DNA of 41,855 nt, taken from NCBI GenBank assembly GCA_947258655.1, contig CAMYJD010000029.1, positions 1-41,855 on the forward strand, read 5' to 3'. A program made the translations under genes and the position numbers. Shown piece by piece: positions 1 through 9,094 of this stretch. The stretch comes from an uncultured Gammaproteobacteria bacterium (GTDB lineage Bacteria; Pseudomonadota; Gammaproteobacteria; JAADHQ01). The notes under the pieces are model-generated. The model did no database searches and had not been told where the DNA came from. It saw only the letters and a list, made by a program, of their open reading frames with translations. The first letter of the stretch is position 1, and the number at the start of each line of letters is the position of its first letter.

Positions 1-90
1 GGGTATACACTGAAGGAGATTGGTGATTATTTTGGAATGCATTTTTCGACAGTGAGCGAGATTCTGAGGGATCATAAATCAAAGACCTGA
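1..90 (+). CDS. C-terminal end of a Y1 (REP-associated, IS200-like) transposase, partial
   Basis: The window opens inside a reading frame whose last 29 residues begin GYTLKEIGDYFGMHFSTVSEI and end at a TGA at 88-90. This GYT-x-x-EIG-x-x-x-G-x-H-x-STVS pattern is the helix-turn-helix tail seen at the C-terminus of many REP-associated tyrosine transposases and IS200-like proteins. The catalytic HUH/Tyr domain would lie upstream of the window, so the assignment rests on the tail alone. Similar tails occur on proteins labelled otherwise in databases. The CTAG-rich repeats just downstream (94-158) fit a REP-type context. Confidence 0.5.
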   Translation, partial: GYTLKEIGDYFGMHFSTVSEILRDHKSKT

Positions 91-93
91 CCC

Positions 94-159
94 TCTAGAC
101 TCTTCTAGACGCTCTCTAGACGAGCTGCAATTGTTCTTTGCCCCGTTTGCTTCTAGAAT
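94..159. repeat. CTAG-rich short repeats (TCTAGAC x3 plus TTCTAGAA)
   Basis: TCTAGAC occurs at 94-100, 104-110 and 116-122, and a TTCTAGAA palindrome lies at about 151-158. CTAG is usually under-represented in proteobacterial genomes, so four copies in 65 bp directly behind a Y1 transposase tail are unusual. They may belong to a REP-like element served by the transposase, but no clear hairpin spans them. Confidence 0.4.
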
Positions 160-211
160 TGCTCAGCTTGTTGAACTTGGGGTTCTGTTATAACTGAAAT
201 AGAATTCAGTC

Positions 212-997
212 CTACTGCTGCACTTTAAACAATCTGTTGAAATTATCCGTCGTAATTTCAGCAACCTCATCAAGGCCCAGTCCTCTCAACTCGGCGATCT
301 TTTCGGCCACGTATAACACATAGGCGGGTTCATTGGGTTTGCCGCGGTTGGGTATCGGGGCCAGGTATGGTGAGTCGGTTTCGATCAGCATTCGATCAAG
401 TGGGACTTTCATCGCGACGTCGCGCAGGTCCTGTGCATTCTTGAATGTCACGATGCCTGAAAATGAGATGTAAAATCCTAGATCCAGGGCGTGTTTTGCG
501 GTCTCCCAGTCTTCAGCAAAACAATGCATGACGCCGCCGGCATCCTCGGCATGTTCGTCACGCATCAGCGTGATTGTGTCCTTACGTGCATCACGGGTAT
601 GGATGATCAATGGTTTCGCGGTCTGTTTTGATGCTTCGATATGTACCCGGAAGCGGTTACGTTGCCAGTCCAGGTCGCCTTCTGAGCGGAAGTAGTCGAG
701 ACCGGTCTCGCCAATGGCGATGACCTTGTCGTCATAGGCAAGTTCGACCAGTCGCTCTACAGTCGGTTCCTCGCCTTCGTGTTCATTCGGATGAACACCG
801 ACCGACACCGAGATCTGTGGATAGGGGCGCACCATTTCGAGCATGGCCGGGTAGGCTTCGAGGTCGATCGATACGCAGAGCATGTGGCCGACATTGTTTT
901 GCGCGGCACTGTCGATAGCGCCCTGCAGGCTGCCATCGTATTTGGATAGCTCGAGACGGTCGAGGTGGCAATGGGAATCGACGAGATAGGCTGACAT
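212..997 (-). CDS. TatD family metal-dependent DNase/hydrolase (YcfH-like)
   Basis: The 261-residue product has the TatD amidohydrolase fold signature. DSHCHLD at residues 7-13 supplies the HxH metal ligands. GETGLDY at 96-102 supplies the bridging glutamate E97. IIHTRD with H133, HCF with H158 and IETDSPYLAP with D208 complete the metal site. Family members are divalent-metal 3'-5' exonucleases or deoxyribonucleases acting in the cytoplasm. The gene is last in the minus-strand block after pilZ, the position held by ycfH/tatD in many gammaproteobacteria (tmk-holB-pilZ-ycfH). A 253-bp gap containing a dispersed repeat separates it from pilZ, so it may have its own promoter. Family certain; the exact substrate is not shown by sequence. 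Confidence 0.95.
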   Translation of the reverse strand: MSAYLVDSHCHLDRLELSKYDGSLQGAIDSAAQNNVGHMLCVSIDLEAYPAMLEMVRPYPQISVSVGVHPNEHEGEEPTVERLVELAYDDKVIAIGETGLDYFRSEGDLDWQRNRFRVHIEASKQTAKPLIIHTRDARKDTITLMRDEHAEDAGGVMHCFAEDWETAKHALDLGFYISFSGIVTFKNAQDLRDVAMKVPLDRMLIETDSPYLAPIPNRGKPNEPAYVLYVAEKIAELRGLGLDEVAEITTDNFNRLFKVQQ

Positions 998-1150
998 GGT
1001 TTGAATAATCCGGTTTGAACTTGTTCGGTATTATAACGGAGTGTGGGGGGAATTAAAAAACTTGTATACAGATAATATAGTTGATTGGATACGCGGTTTG
1101 GGAGATTGTTTCAATGACAGGCGATAATTAGACTGGATAAGGATTTCAAG

Positions 1151-1230
1151 AAATTGCTTCGCTACGTCGTTCCCGCCCTTCCCTGGGCTCCACGACATAA
1201 GACCATGCATGGTCAAACCTCGCAATGACA
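1151..1230. repeat. Dispersed intergenic repeat (CATTGCGAGG ... GAAGCAAT type)
   Basis: On the minus strand this reads TGTCATTGCGAGG at one end and CGTAGCGAAGCAATTTC at the other, the layout of a widespread intergenic repeat in proteobacteria. It contains a perfect 14-bp palindrome, GACCATGCATGGTC, at 1201-1214. A short open frame across it (1031-1225) is not considered coding. A related element lies at 33612-33713. Confidence 0.6.
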
Positions 1231-1250
1231 GGAAGTGTTAGGTTTAATAA

Positions 1251-1610
1251 TTACAGTGTATGTGTGGCTCGATCTGCGCCCAGTGCGCCGGCCAGGTAGG
1301 TCTCGATCTTGTTACGTGCATTACCGCCGTCCTGGTCACTGAACTGTACACCGATGCCGGAGGCGCGGTTACCCTGTGCGCCTTTCGGGGTTATCCAGAC
1401 GATGGTTCCGGCCACGGGTAGTTTTTCGCTTTCTTCCATCAGCGTCAGCAACATGAATACTTCGTCACCGAGTTGATAGCTCTTGTTGGTGGGTATAAAC
1501 AGGCCGCCATTTTTGACAAAAGGCATATACGCAGAATAAAGCGCACCTTTGTCCTTGATGGTCAGTGATAGTATGCCCTGCCTGCCGCCGAGCCCGCCTG
1601 GTTTCTTCAT
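1251..1610 (-). CDS. pilZ: PilZ domain protein (type IV pilus assembly PilZ-like)
   Basis: The 119-residue protein is a single PilZ domain of the P. aeruginosa PilZ type, defined by length, by position between holB and tatD, and by segments such as GGLFIPTN (about 35-42) and GIGVQFSDQDG (about 85-95). True PilZ of this subfamily acts in type IV pilus biogenesis and does not bind cyclic-di-GMP. The N-terminal RxxxR c-di-GMP motif is indeed not evident here. The gene follows holB with only 4 nt between them, so it is probably co-transcribed. No other pilus genes lie in the window. Confidence 0.88.
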   Translation of the reverse strand: MKKPGGLGGRQGILSLTIKDKGALYSAYMPFVKNGGLFIPTNKSYQLGDEVFMLLTLMEESEKLPVAGTIVWITPKGAQGNRASGIGVQFSDQDGGNARNKIETYLAGALGADRATHTL

Positions 1611-1614
1611 TCGT

Positions 1615-2589
1615 CTACCTTGTCTTTATCCACGTAATAAACAGATCTTCCATCATCAGTTGTACATTGACCTGGGTGCTCAACTGTCTCGCACCCGCCT
1701 GCAATTTATCAAGATAAATGAACAGGTTGTTCAAGTCTAACTGCTTTGCCATCGGTTGCAAGTGCTGCTGTGCATCCCTGTTGATCAAGCGCGTTGTTGC
1801 CTGGCTTGATTTTAACCGTATCAGGTCCATGATCCAGTACATCATCCACTGCAAACAACGCTCAGGGTGTTGCTTGTACCATTTATCGGCCATTTGCATT
1901 GGATTCTGAATACCCGTCTTCAACTCAAGGAATTCACGGATAAATTCACTGCGTTGTTGTAACCTGTTGTCATTATAACAGGCCAGGGCTTCCAATGGGG
2001 CCTCATTGGCAAGCCCCAGCAACAGCGGGATGTCATCTGTAATGCCTTGTTCTGAAAGCCATTTTGTTGATATTTGCTGGTCGGGTACGGAGAATTCGAC
2101 ATGCTGGCAGCGACTCCTTATCGTTGCCGTCAATCTGCCGGGGTCGGAACTGACCAGCATGATCATGCTCGCCTCCCCCGGCTCTTCCAGCGTTTTCAGT
2201 AATGCATTCGCGGCGCTTATATTCATCGCTTCTGCCGGATGTATGATGCAGACACGGTAGCCCCCCAATTGCGGTTTAGTGCTCATGACATCGGATAGCT
2301 TTCGGATCTGATCGATCTTGATGGCCTTTCCTTCATCCTCGGCATAGACATCATGCATATCCGGGTGAGTACCGGCCTTGAGTAAATTGCAGTTCTTGCA
2401 CGTCCCACAGGCATGGCCCTGTTCGTCTGGCTGACTACACAACAGAGTGGCGGCGAACTGCTGCGCAAACTGCAACTTGCCCAGTCCAGCGGGACCGGAC
2501 AGTAATAGCGCATGCGGTAAACGACCACTGCGCAAGCGCTGGTATGTCTGCGACCATTGCCCCTGTTGCCATGGATATATTGTTGTCAT
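1615..2589 (-). CDS. holB: DNA polymerase III subunit delta'
   Basis: The 324-residue product is the clamp-loader delta' subunit, which with delta and tau/gamma loads the beta clamp on primed DNA. Visible features are the P-loop-like GPAGLGK (32-38), a zinc cysteine set C51, C61, C64 and C67, the helix NALLKTLEEP (about 128-137) and the SRC motif in TIRSRCQHVEF (C161). Length matches the family (about 320-340). It sits 38 nt downstream of tmk and 4 nt upstream of pilZ in the conserved tmk-holB-pilZ order, which makes co-transcription likely. Confidence 0.96.
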   Translation of the reverse strand: MTTIYPWQQGQWSQTYQRLRSGRLPHALLLSGPAGLGKLQFAQQFAATLLCSQPDEQGHACGTCKNCNLLKAGTHPDMHDVYAEDEGKAIKIDQIRKLSDVMSTKPQLGGYRVCIIHPAEAMNISAANALLKTLEEPGEASMIMLVSSDPGRLTATIRSRCQHVEFSVPDQQISTKWLSEQGITDDIPLLLGLANEAPLEALACYNDNRLQQRSEFIREFLELKTGIQNPMQMADKWYKQHPERCLQWMMYWIMDLIRLKSSQATTRLINRDAQQHLQPMAKQLDLNNLFIYLDKLQAGARQLSTQVNVQLMMEDLFITWIKTR

Positions 2590-2627
2590 TTTCTTTATAT
2601 ATCAAATAATAATATTATTATTTTAAT

Positions 2628-3269
<642 letters not shown>

Positions 3270-3279
3270 TTAATATCAG

Positions 3280-4359
3280 TTATTGGGCGACACGAGGCCG
3301 GGAAGAAAAAGCCTTTGTCCTGTCGCCCTTTAGTTGATAGCGAATCACCGCTTCATTATGCTCTTTCAGAGTGCTGGAAAAATGATGATAACCGTTACCT
3401 TTGGAAACGAAATACAGCGTCTTTCCATGTGCCGGTTGCAGAGCTGCCTTGATGGCATCGGCTCCTGGGATTGCAATCGGCGTCGGTGGCAGGCCTTTAC
3501 GGGTATAGGTATTGTAGGGCGTATCCTGGCGTAGGTGTTTGCGGGTCAGATTGCCGTCGAATTGCTCTCCCAGCCCATAGATGACAGTGGGGTCCGTTTG
3601 CAGTCGCATCCCCCGCTGTAAACGCCGGGTAAAAACGCCGGCAATCTGCCGGTATTCACTCTGTTGGGCCGTCTCTTTTTCAATAATGGATGCCAATATC
3701 AGGGCCTCATAGGCATTTTCAAGAGGCAGGTCCTGAGCCTTTGCCTGCCAGGCCCGGTTAAGAGTGTCCTGCATATGCCGATAGGCGCGCTTGAGGAATT
3801 CCACATCCGATGTGTTTTTCGGAAAACGGTAAGTCTCGGGGAAAAACCGGCCCTCCGGGTGCTCACCTTCATGGCCGATGGCCTGCATAACCTGCTCGGC
3901 TGTCTTGTCTATCAGTGTATGGCGTATTTGCATGTGCTGGTTCAACGCAGCCATGACTTCACGAAAGGTCCAGCCCTCTATTAATGTTAATGAATACTGT
4001 TTGACCTTGCCCTTGACCAGTTGGTCCAGCAACTCGTCAGGCAGTGTACCTTTTTGAATGCTGTATTCGCCAACTTTAATAGACTGGGCCAGCTCACGCA
4101 TGCGGGCACGCACGACCAGAAAAGTGGGCTCCTGCAGTAAACCCATGTCAGCAAAATCACGGGCGATATTACGCATCGAGGCGCCGCGCTGCACAATATA
4201 GTCGACCGAGTCTGTGTTGATATTAAGTGGCGAAGCGAGGAATTCCTGATAGCGGGAATAGGTAGAGATACCCTTCACAAGGACGGCCATTACGATAAGC
4301 GCCAGGAACAGATACCATTTATAAGCGCCGATGGTCTTTAGCAGTTTATTCATATTCAC
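3280..4359 (-). CDS. mltG: Endolytic murein transglycosylase MltG (YceG-like)
   Basis: The 359-residue protein has a short cytoplasmic N-terminus and one transmembrane segment at about 14-33, followed by a periplasmic YceG domain. The catalytic region LASIIEKET (222-230, likely glutamate E227) is followed by GVFTRRLQRGMRLQTDPTVIYG, the family hallmark. MltG cleaves nascent glycan strands and is thought to set chain length. Two closely spaced starts exist (M1 at 4359, M3 at 4353), and either overlaps the end of pabC by about 8-14 nt, implying translational coupling. Order pabC-mltG-tmk is conserved. Confidence 0.95.
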   Translation of the reverse strand: MNMNKLLKTIGAYKWYLFLALIVMAVLVKGISTYSRYQEFLASPLNINTDSVDYIVQRGASMRNIARDFADMGLLQEPTFLVVRARMRELAQSIKVGEYSIQKGTLPDELLDQLVKGKVKQYSLTLIEGWTFREVMAALNQHMQIRHTLIDKTAEQVMQAIGHEGEHPEGRFFPETYRFPKNTSDVEFLKRAYRHMQDTLNRAWQAKAQDLPLENAYEALILASIIEKETAQQSEYRQIAGVFTRRLQRGMRLQTDPTVIYGLGEQFDGNLTRKHLRQDTPYNTYTRKGLPPTPIAIPGADAIKAALQPAHGKTLYFVSKGNGYHHFSSTLKEHNEAVIRYQLKGDRTKAFSSRPRVAQ

Positions 4360-5167
4360 CTATTTGCGTTTCCAGCATCTTCATGATCTGTGTCGTGAGC
4401 GGTCCGCGTTGGTACATCTTATCGAGATATTCAATTACCGGCCATACCCTGATAATACTGTTGCAGACGAATATTTCATCGGCACACCTGAATGCATCAT
4501 GATCCAGGTCACGTTCGTGTACGCTCAGGCCTTGCTTATTCGCCATTTCTATAATCACATCGCGCATGATACCTTTAATGCCGGCGTATTGCAGGGCCGG
4601 TGTAAGCAATTCACTATCCTTGACGACAAAGACATTGGTGCGGGTGCCTTCGATTACGCGTTGATCCTGATCCAGCATCAAGCCTTCGGCATATTCAGCC
4701 TCGTCCCATTCCAGTTGTGCCATGACCTGTTCCAGGCGACAAAGGGTTTTCAGGCCGGCCAGTTTGTTATTGACACTAACCGGGGTCTGGCAGCGGAACA
4801 GGCGGATACCTTCGCTTGCATTGGTAGCGGCATATCCCGGCCAGGCATGCCAGGATACGACCCTGCGCACCTTGCAGCCGGCATCCGGTCGGTAACCGCG
4901 GCCACCACTCCCTCGCGTTATCATGATCTTGATGATACCGCGTTCATGCCCTGCGGCTAGTGTTCTACATTCTCGTAATAATCGCGCAGCGTCTTTGAAA
5001 TCGATTCCCAGTGCCTGGCAACCATGCAGCAAACGCTGCATGTGTCTTTTCCATAACACAGGCTGGCCTTTGCAGGCTTCAATCGTCTCGAACAGGCCAT
5101 CGCCATAGGCCAGGCCACGGTCATCTGCCGGAATATCTGTTGCCACTTGTCCATCTATCAGGATCAT
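4346..5167 (-). CDS. pabC: Aminodeoxychorismate lyase
   Basis: The 273-residue class IV PLP-dependent enzyme releases pyruvate from 4-amino-4-deoxychorismate to give p-aminobenzoate for folate synthesis. The internal-aldimine lysine is K140 in LAGLKTLCRLEQV. The phosphate/cofactor segment is EGTRTNVFVV, and DRGLAYGDGLFET (about 16-28) is the fold-type IV N-terminal motif. It overlaps pabB by 4 nt (ATGA) and mltG at its 3' end, so PabB and PabC are co-translated and supply consecutive steps. It could resemble a branched-chain aminotransferase, but length and context favour PabC. Confidence 0.94.
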   Translation of the reverse strand: MILIDGQVATDIPADDRGLAYGDGLFETIEACKGQPVLWKRHMQRLLHGCQALGIDFKDAARLLRECRTLAAGHERGIIKIMITRGSGGRGYRPDAGCKVRRVVSWHAWPGYAATNASEGIRLFRCQTPVSVNNKLAGLKTLCRLEQVMAQLEWDEAEYAEGLMLDQDQRVIEGTRTNVFVVKDSELLTPALQYAGIKGIMRDVIIEMANKQGLSVHERDLDHDAFRCADEIFVCNSIIRVWPVIEYLDKMYQRGPLTTQIMKMLETQIGEYE

Positions 5168-6525
5168 GAATCTTCCAACGCTAATGCGCGCAGCAGTCCA
5201 CGGGCCTTCGCCCGGGTTTCATCCAGTTCATGCTGGGGATCGGAGTCATATACGATGCCTGCCCCTGCACGCAGGTATATTTCATTGTTGTATTTTAGCA
5301 GGGTCCGGATAAGGATATTCAGGTCCATCGAACCATCCAGATTGATATATCCCATGGAGCCGGTATAAGCGCCTCTCGGTTCGGCCTCCAGTTCGGCAAT
5401 GATTTGCATACAGCGTACCTTGGGGCAACCGGTTATCGTACCCCCGGGAAAGACTGCGCGTATTATATCAGCTGGAGTGACTCCGTCGCGTAGTTCACCG
5501 CGGATATTAGAGACAATATGGTGTACATGGGCATAGGATTCGAGGCACATTAATTCATTCACATTAATGGAGCCCGGTTTGCATACCCTGCCCAGATCGT
5601 TTCTTTCCAGGTCGATAAGCATGATGTGTTCGGCCTGTTCTTTCGGGTGTGCCATCAGCTCATCAGCAAGTCTCCGGTCTTCCGCATCGTTGCCTGAGCG
5701 CGGACGCGTACCGGCGATAGGTCTTGTCTCTATAATCTTTTCCCTGACGCTGACCAGCCTTTCCGGTGATGAACTGATCACGGTAGAGTCCGTTAATTGC
5801 GCGATACCGGCGAATGGTGCGGGATTATTGATGCGTAAATTTCTGTATAAATCGCCGGCGCTGATCTCCTCCCCGGCCCTGGCCTTCCACAGTCGTGACA
5901 GGTTGACCTGGAAGACATCGCCTTCAATGATATATTCGCGTATCCTGCGAACGGCCTGGCGATATTGCTCCGGTGCTTCTTCGATAAGCCCATCCAGAGC
6001 TATTCTGGTTTGCACGGAATGGAAGCCTGTGTGCATGACAGTTTCCACATCCTGTCTCAGTTCCGTCAGCAGTTCGGTGTGCTCATCTTCTGCAAACAGG
6101 TGCATCAGCCCCTGTTCGTGGTCGCGAATAATGGCGGCCGGGCAGCGTACGGCACAGGCTACCGTCTGTTCATCGCTGGCAGCAGGAAGCTCGATAGCCG
6201 GCTCGATTTCACTGACCAGTTCATAGGCCAGGTATACGAACCACCCTCCGTGATAGGGTAACAGCGCATCGTTGCTGTGGTTTTTTTTCTCCTGATGAAA
6301 CCACTGATCAAGGGCATCAAGAAAGCCCTTTGCTCCGGATTCATATGGTGTGTGCAGTGTACCGGAAGACGTCAGGCGTAATGTTTGTTGCGGGCAGGCA
6401 AATAAAATATCGTAACGCGAATGTTCCGTACCATGGGCGACACTTTCCAGCAGGTAGGGATAGCGTTCAGGATTTAGCTCATGTAAACGGAACAGGTCTA
6501 TTGAAGCCGGCTGAGTATAATGCAT
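5164..6525 (-). CDS. pabB: Aminodeoxychorismate synthase component I
   Basis: The 453-residue chorismate-binding enzyme converts chorismate plus ammonia to aminodeoxychorismate, the substrate of PabC encoded immediately downstream. The N-terminal domain (about 1-160) precedes the chorismate domain. Visible motifs are QVNLSRLW (206-213), ETRPIAGTRPR (266-276), ERNDLGRVCKPGS, FPGGTITGCPK and YLRAGAGIVYDSDP. At residue 271 the motif reads PIAGT, whereas the best-studied PabB enzymes have lysine (PIKGT) and anthranilate synthase has alanine. The call as PabB therefore leans on pabC linkage and the 4-nt overlap; TrpE-like chemistry is the alternative. No glutamine amidotransferase gene (PabA) is nearby. 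Confidence 0.88.
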   Translation of the reverse strand: MHYTQPASIDLFRLHELNPERYPYLLESVAHGTEHSRYDILFACPQQTLRLTSSGTLHTPYESGAKGFLDALDQWFHQEKKNHSNDALLPYHGGWFVYLAYELVSEIEPAIELPAASDEQTVACAVRCPAAIIRDHEQGLMHLFAEDEHTELLTELRQDVETVMHTGFHSVQTRIALDGLIEEAPEQYRQAVRRIREYIIEGDVFQVNLSRLWKARAGEEISAGDLYRNLRINNPAPFAGIAQLTDSTVISSSPERLVSVREKIIETRPIAGTRPRSGNDAEDRRLADELMAHPKEQAEHIMLIDLERNDLGRVCKPGSINVNELMCLESYAHVHHIVSNIRGELRDGVTPADIIRAVFPGGTITGCPKVRCMQIIAELEAEPRGAYTGSMGYINLDGSMDLNILIRTLLKYNNEIYLRAGAGIVYDSDPQHELDETRAKARGLLRALALEDS

Positions 6526-6578
6526 ACATGAGCCATATATGAAAGTTGTGCGCTAGCCTTATTCACGGCCGGCGGGAA

Positions 6579-7817
6579 TCAGACCTTGCTGAAAATAATG
6601 GTCCCGTTGGTGCCGCCAAAACCGAATGAATTAGACAGGCAAACATCCATCTTCATTTCACGCGCCGTATTCGGGACAAAATCCAGGTCACACTCGGGGT
6701 CCTGATTTTCCAGGTTGATGGTCGGTGGTGCCACCTGGTCACGCAGGGCGAGGACACTGAATACGGCCTCGATGCCACCGGCAGCGCCTAGTAAATGCCC
6801 GGTCATGGACTTGGTTGAACTGGTGGCCAGTTTATAGGCATGATCTGCAAACGCACCCTTGATCGCATCACTCTCGGCCTTGTCACCTGCCGGCGTTGAC
6901 GTGCCATGGGCATTAATATAATTCACATCCGTCGTATTCAACTGTGCATCCCGCAGCGCATTTAACATACAGCGACTGGCGCCCTCACCACCCGGCGGTG
7001 GATTGGTCATATGAAAGGCATCGCCGCTCATACCAAAGCCGGCCAGCTCGGCATAGATGTTTGCTCCGCGGTTTTTAGCATGCTCATACTCTTCCAGGAC
7101 CAGCACGCCGGCACCATCACCAAGTACAAAACCGTCGCGATCCTTGTCCCAGGGACGGCTGGCGCCTTCAGGATCATCGTTACGGGTGGACAAGGCACGC
7201 GCAGCGGCAAAACCGCCCAGCCCTGTGGGTGTCGTTGCCATCTCGGCACCACCGACAATCATGATGTCGGCATCACCGTGCACAATCATTCTGCCTGCAT
7301 CACCTATATTATGTGTGCCCGTGGTACAGGCTGTGACAATGGCAAAATTAGGGCCCTTCAATCCGTATTGCACAGACAGATTGCCCGAAATCATGTTAAT
7401 GATACTTTGTGGAACGAAAAAAGGTGATATCTTGCGCGGGCCGCCTTGCAGATAATTATCATAACCTTTTTCAATAGAGGAAATACCACCGATACCTGAA
7501 CCAATGGCCACACCGATGCGATGTGCATTGTCCTCGGTGACTTCAAAACCGGAATCTTTAATGGCCTGAGTGGCCGCTGCAATCCCGTAATGAATGAAGG
7601 GATCCATCTTCTTGATGTCTTTGGGTGGAATATAATCCTTGGCATCAAAACCGACAATACGCCCACCAAAACGTGATGCGAAAGCACTGACATCGAATTC
7701 GCTAATAGGTGATATTCCGGACTTGCCAGCCAGGATATTGTCCCATGCTTCAGAAACGGATAGACCTACCGGGGAAATAATACCCAGGCCTGTAACGACG
7801 ACGCGTCTCTTTGACAA
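6579..7817 (-). CDS. fabF: Beta-ketoacyl-ACP synthase II
   Basis: The 412-residue condensing enzyme elongates acyl-ACP with malonyl-ACP. The Cys-His-His triad is present: C164 in [10 protein letters not shown]304 in [12 protein letters not shown] and H341 in [12 protein letters not shown], together with the supporting lysine K336. Length is typical for FabF. It lies 71 nt behind acpP in the universal acpP-fabF order and 53 nt before pabB. FabF-type enzymes also serve cis-vaccenate formation and thermal regulation in E. coli; that role is not shown by sequence here. Confidence 0.97.
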   Translation of the reverse strand: MSKRRVVVTGLGIISPVGLSVSEAWDNILAGKSGISPISEFDVSAFASRFGGRIVGFDAKDYIPPKDIKKMDPFIHYGIAAATQAIKDSGFEVTEDNAHRIGVAIGSGIGGISSIEKGYDNYLQGGPRKISPFFVPQSIINMISGNLSVQYGLKGPNFAIVTACTTGTHNIGDAGRMIVHGDADIMIVGGAEMATTPTGLGGFAAARALSTRNDDPEGASRPWDKDRDGFVLGDGAGVLVLEEYEHAKNRGANIYAELAGFGMSGDAFHMTNPPPGGEGASRCMLNALRDAQLNTTDVNYINAHGTSTPAGDKAESDAIKGAFADHAYKLATSSTKSMTGHLLGAAGGIEAVFSVLALRDQVAPPTINLENQDPECDLDFVPNTAREMKMDVCLSNSFGFGGTNGTIIFSKV

Positions 7818-7888
7818 AATGGATCCCTCTTGGAGAAATAAATCAGAAGGTCAACGGCCGTGAAGGGCCAGTGACCGCTTGACCGTGT

Positions 7889-8122
7889 TCAGGTATGACT
7901 GTTGACGTAATCAATAGCCTGCTGGACAGTGGTAATATTGGCAGATTCCTCATCAGGAATCTCGCATTCGAACTCTTCTTCCAGTGCCATGACAAGCTCA
8001 ACTGTATCGAGGGAATCTGCGCCAAGATCATCTACAAAAGATGCAGCGTTTACTACCTGATCTTCATTGACACCCAATTGTTCAACGATAATCTTCTTAA
8101 CGCGTTCTTCAACAGTACTCAT
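7889..8122 (-). CDS. acpP: Acyl carrier protein
   Basis: The 77-residue acidic protein carries growing acyl chains on a 4'-phosphopantetheine arm attached to S37 in the motif [18 protein letters not shown]. It is nearly canonical AcpP in length and sequence. The start is supported by a strong GAGGAAG ribosome binding site about 8 nt upstream. The 215-bp AT-rich gap between acpP and fabG probably contains an extra acpP promoter, as is common for this highly expressed gene (inference). Confidence 0.98.
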   Translation of the reverse strand: MSTVEERVKKIIVEQLGVNEDQVVNAASFVDDLGADSLDTVELVMALEEEFECEIPDEESANITTVQQAIDYVNSHT

Positions 8123-8337
8123 GTTTTCTTCCTCTAAAATTTAGTAATTACAGCGTTTAGTTATTCTCTGTCTGCGGCGGGTATTTTAGTTAAATACGCG
8201 CCAATATACCAGCTTATCGAATACATTTCGTATCCAGAAAAAATCATAAAAATATACTATTAATGATAAATAATACATATGGTTACAATATTATTATAAT
8301 GTATTTTATATGATACCAGAAAAAATTTATTGCCGAC
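8123..8337 (-). promoter_or_regulatory. AT-rich acpP upstream region
   Basis: This 215-bp gap between fabG and acpP is much more AT-rich than the genes around it, consistent with an internal promoter for acpP read on the minus strand. A 14-bp sequence of the form TAxCCAGAAAAAAT appears twice, at 8231-8244 and 8313-8326 (TATCC- and ATACC- variants). I could not choose a single -35/-10 pair with confidence. Confidence 0.35.
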
Positions 8338-9081
8338 CTAGGTCATATACATGCCACCATTGACATGTATCGTCTCGCCAGTGATGTAACCGGCCAATGG
8401 TGAGGCCAGGAATGCGACACAGGCCGCAATCTCGTCCGCGGAACCCAGACGGTCCAGCGGGATCTGCTTGAGCAGTGCTGCTCTCTGTTCATCAGGGAGT
8501 TCACGCGTCATATCGGTATCGATGAATCCTGGGGCCACCGTGTTGACGGTTATCCCGCGCGAGCCCACTTCCCTGGCCAGGGCCTTGCTGAAGCCGATCA
8601 TGCCTGCCTTGGCAGCGGCATAATTGGTTTGCCCGGGATTGCCGGATACACCGACGACAGATGCAATATTGATAATCCGTCCCTTGCGTGCTTTCATCAT
8701 GGGGCGTAAACAGGCCTTGCTGAGCCTGTATACCGAGGTCAGATTCGTGTCGATGATGGAATCCCATTCTTCGTCCTTCATGCGCATCAGCAGGTTGTCG
8801 CGTGTAATCCCGGCATTGTTGACGAGTATGCTGACGGCGCCGTAGGCCTCGCCGATTTTATCAAGGACATGCTTGACGCTATCTGCCTCGGTCACATCGA
8901 GCGCCATGCCGGCACCATTGATACCTTGCTGCTGCAGATAGTCACTGATGGCATCAGCGCCCGCTTCACTGGTGGCTGTGCCAATTACAGTAGCACCTCT
9001 TGCGCCCAGCGTGAGTGCTATGCCTTTACCGATCCCGCGACTCGCACCGGTTACCAGCGCCACTTCGCCTTTTAATTCCAT
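8338..9081 (-). CDS. fabG: 3-oxoacyl-ACP reductase
   Basis: This 247-residue short-chain dehydrogenase reduces 3-oxoacyl-ACP with NADPH in each elongation round. TGASRGIG (11-18) binds the dinucleotide, and NNAG (88-91) is the structural motif. The catalytic set is S141, Y154 and K158 (YAAAK). The C-terminal YITGETIHVNGGMYM is typical FabG. It follows fabD by 13 nt. Family and role are secure from motifs plus the fabD-fabG-acpP order. Confidence 0.97.
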   Translation of the reverse strand: MELKGEVALVTGASRGIGKGIALTLGARGATVIGTATSEAGADAISDYLQQQGINGAGMALDVTEADSVKHVLDKIGEAYGAVSILVNNAGITRDNLLMRMKDEEWDSIIDTNLTSVYRLSKACLRPMMKARKGRIINIASVVGVSGNPGQTNYAAAKAGMIGFSKALAREVGSRGITVNTVAPGFIDTDMTRELPDEQRAALLKQIPLDRLGSADEIAACVAFLASPLAGYITGETIHVNGGMYMT

Positions 9082-9094
9082 GTCTAGACTCCTG

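Noticed and set aside
1031-1225. 64-residue minus-strand frame between tatD and pilZ
   Set aside because: It is a translation of a dispersed intergenic repeat with no ribosome binding site or similarity.
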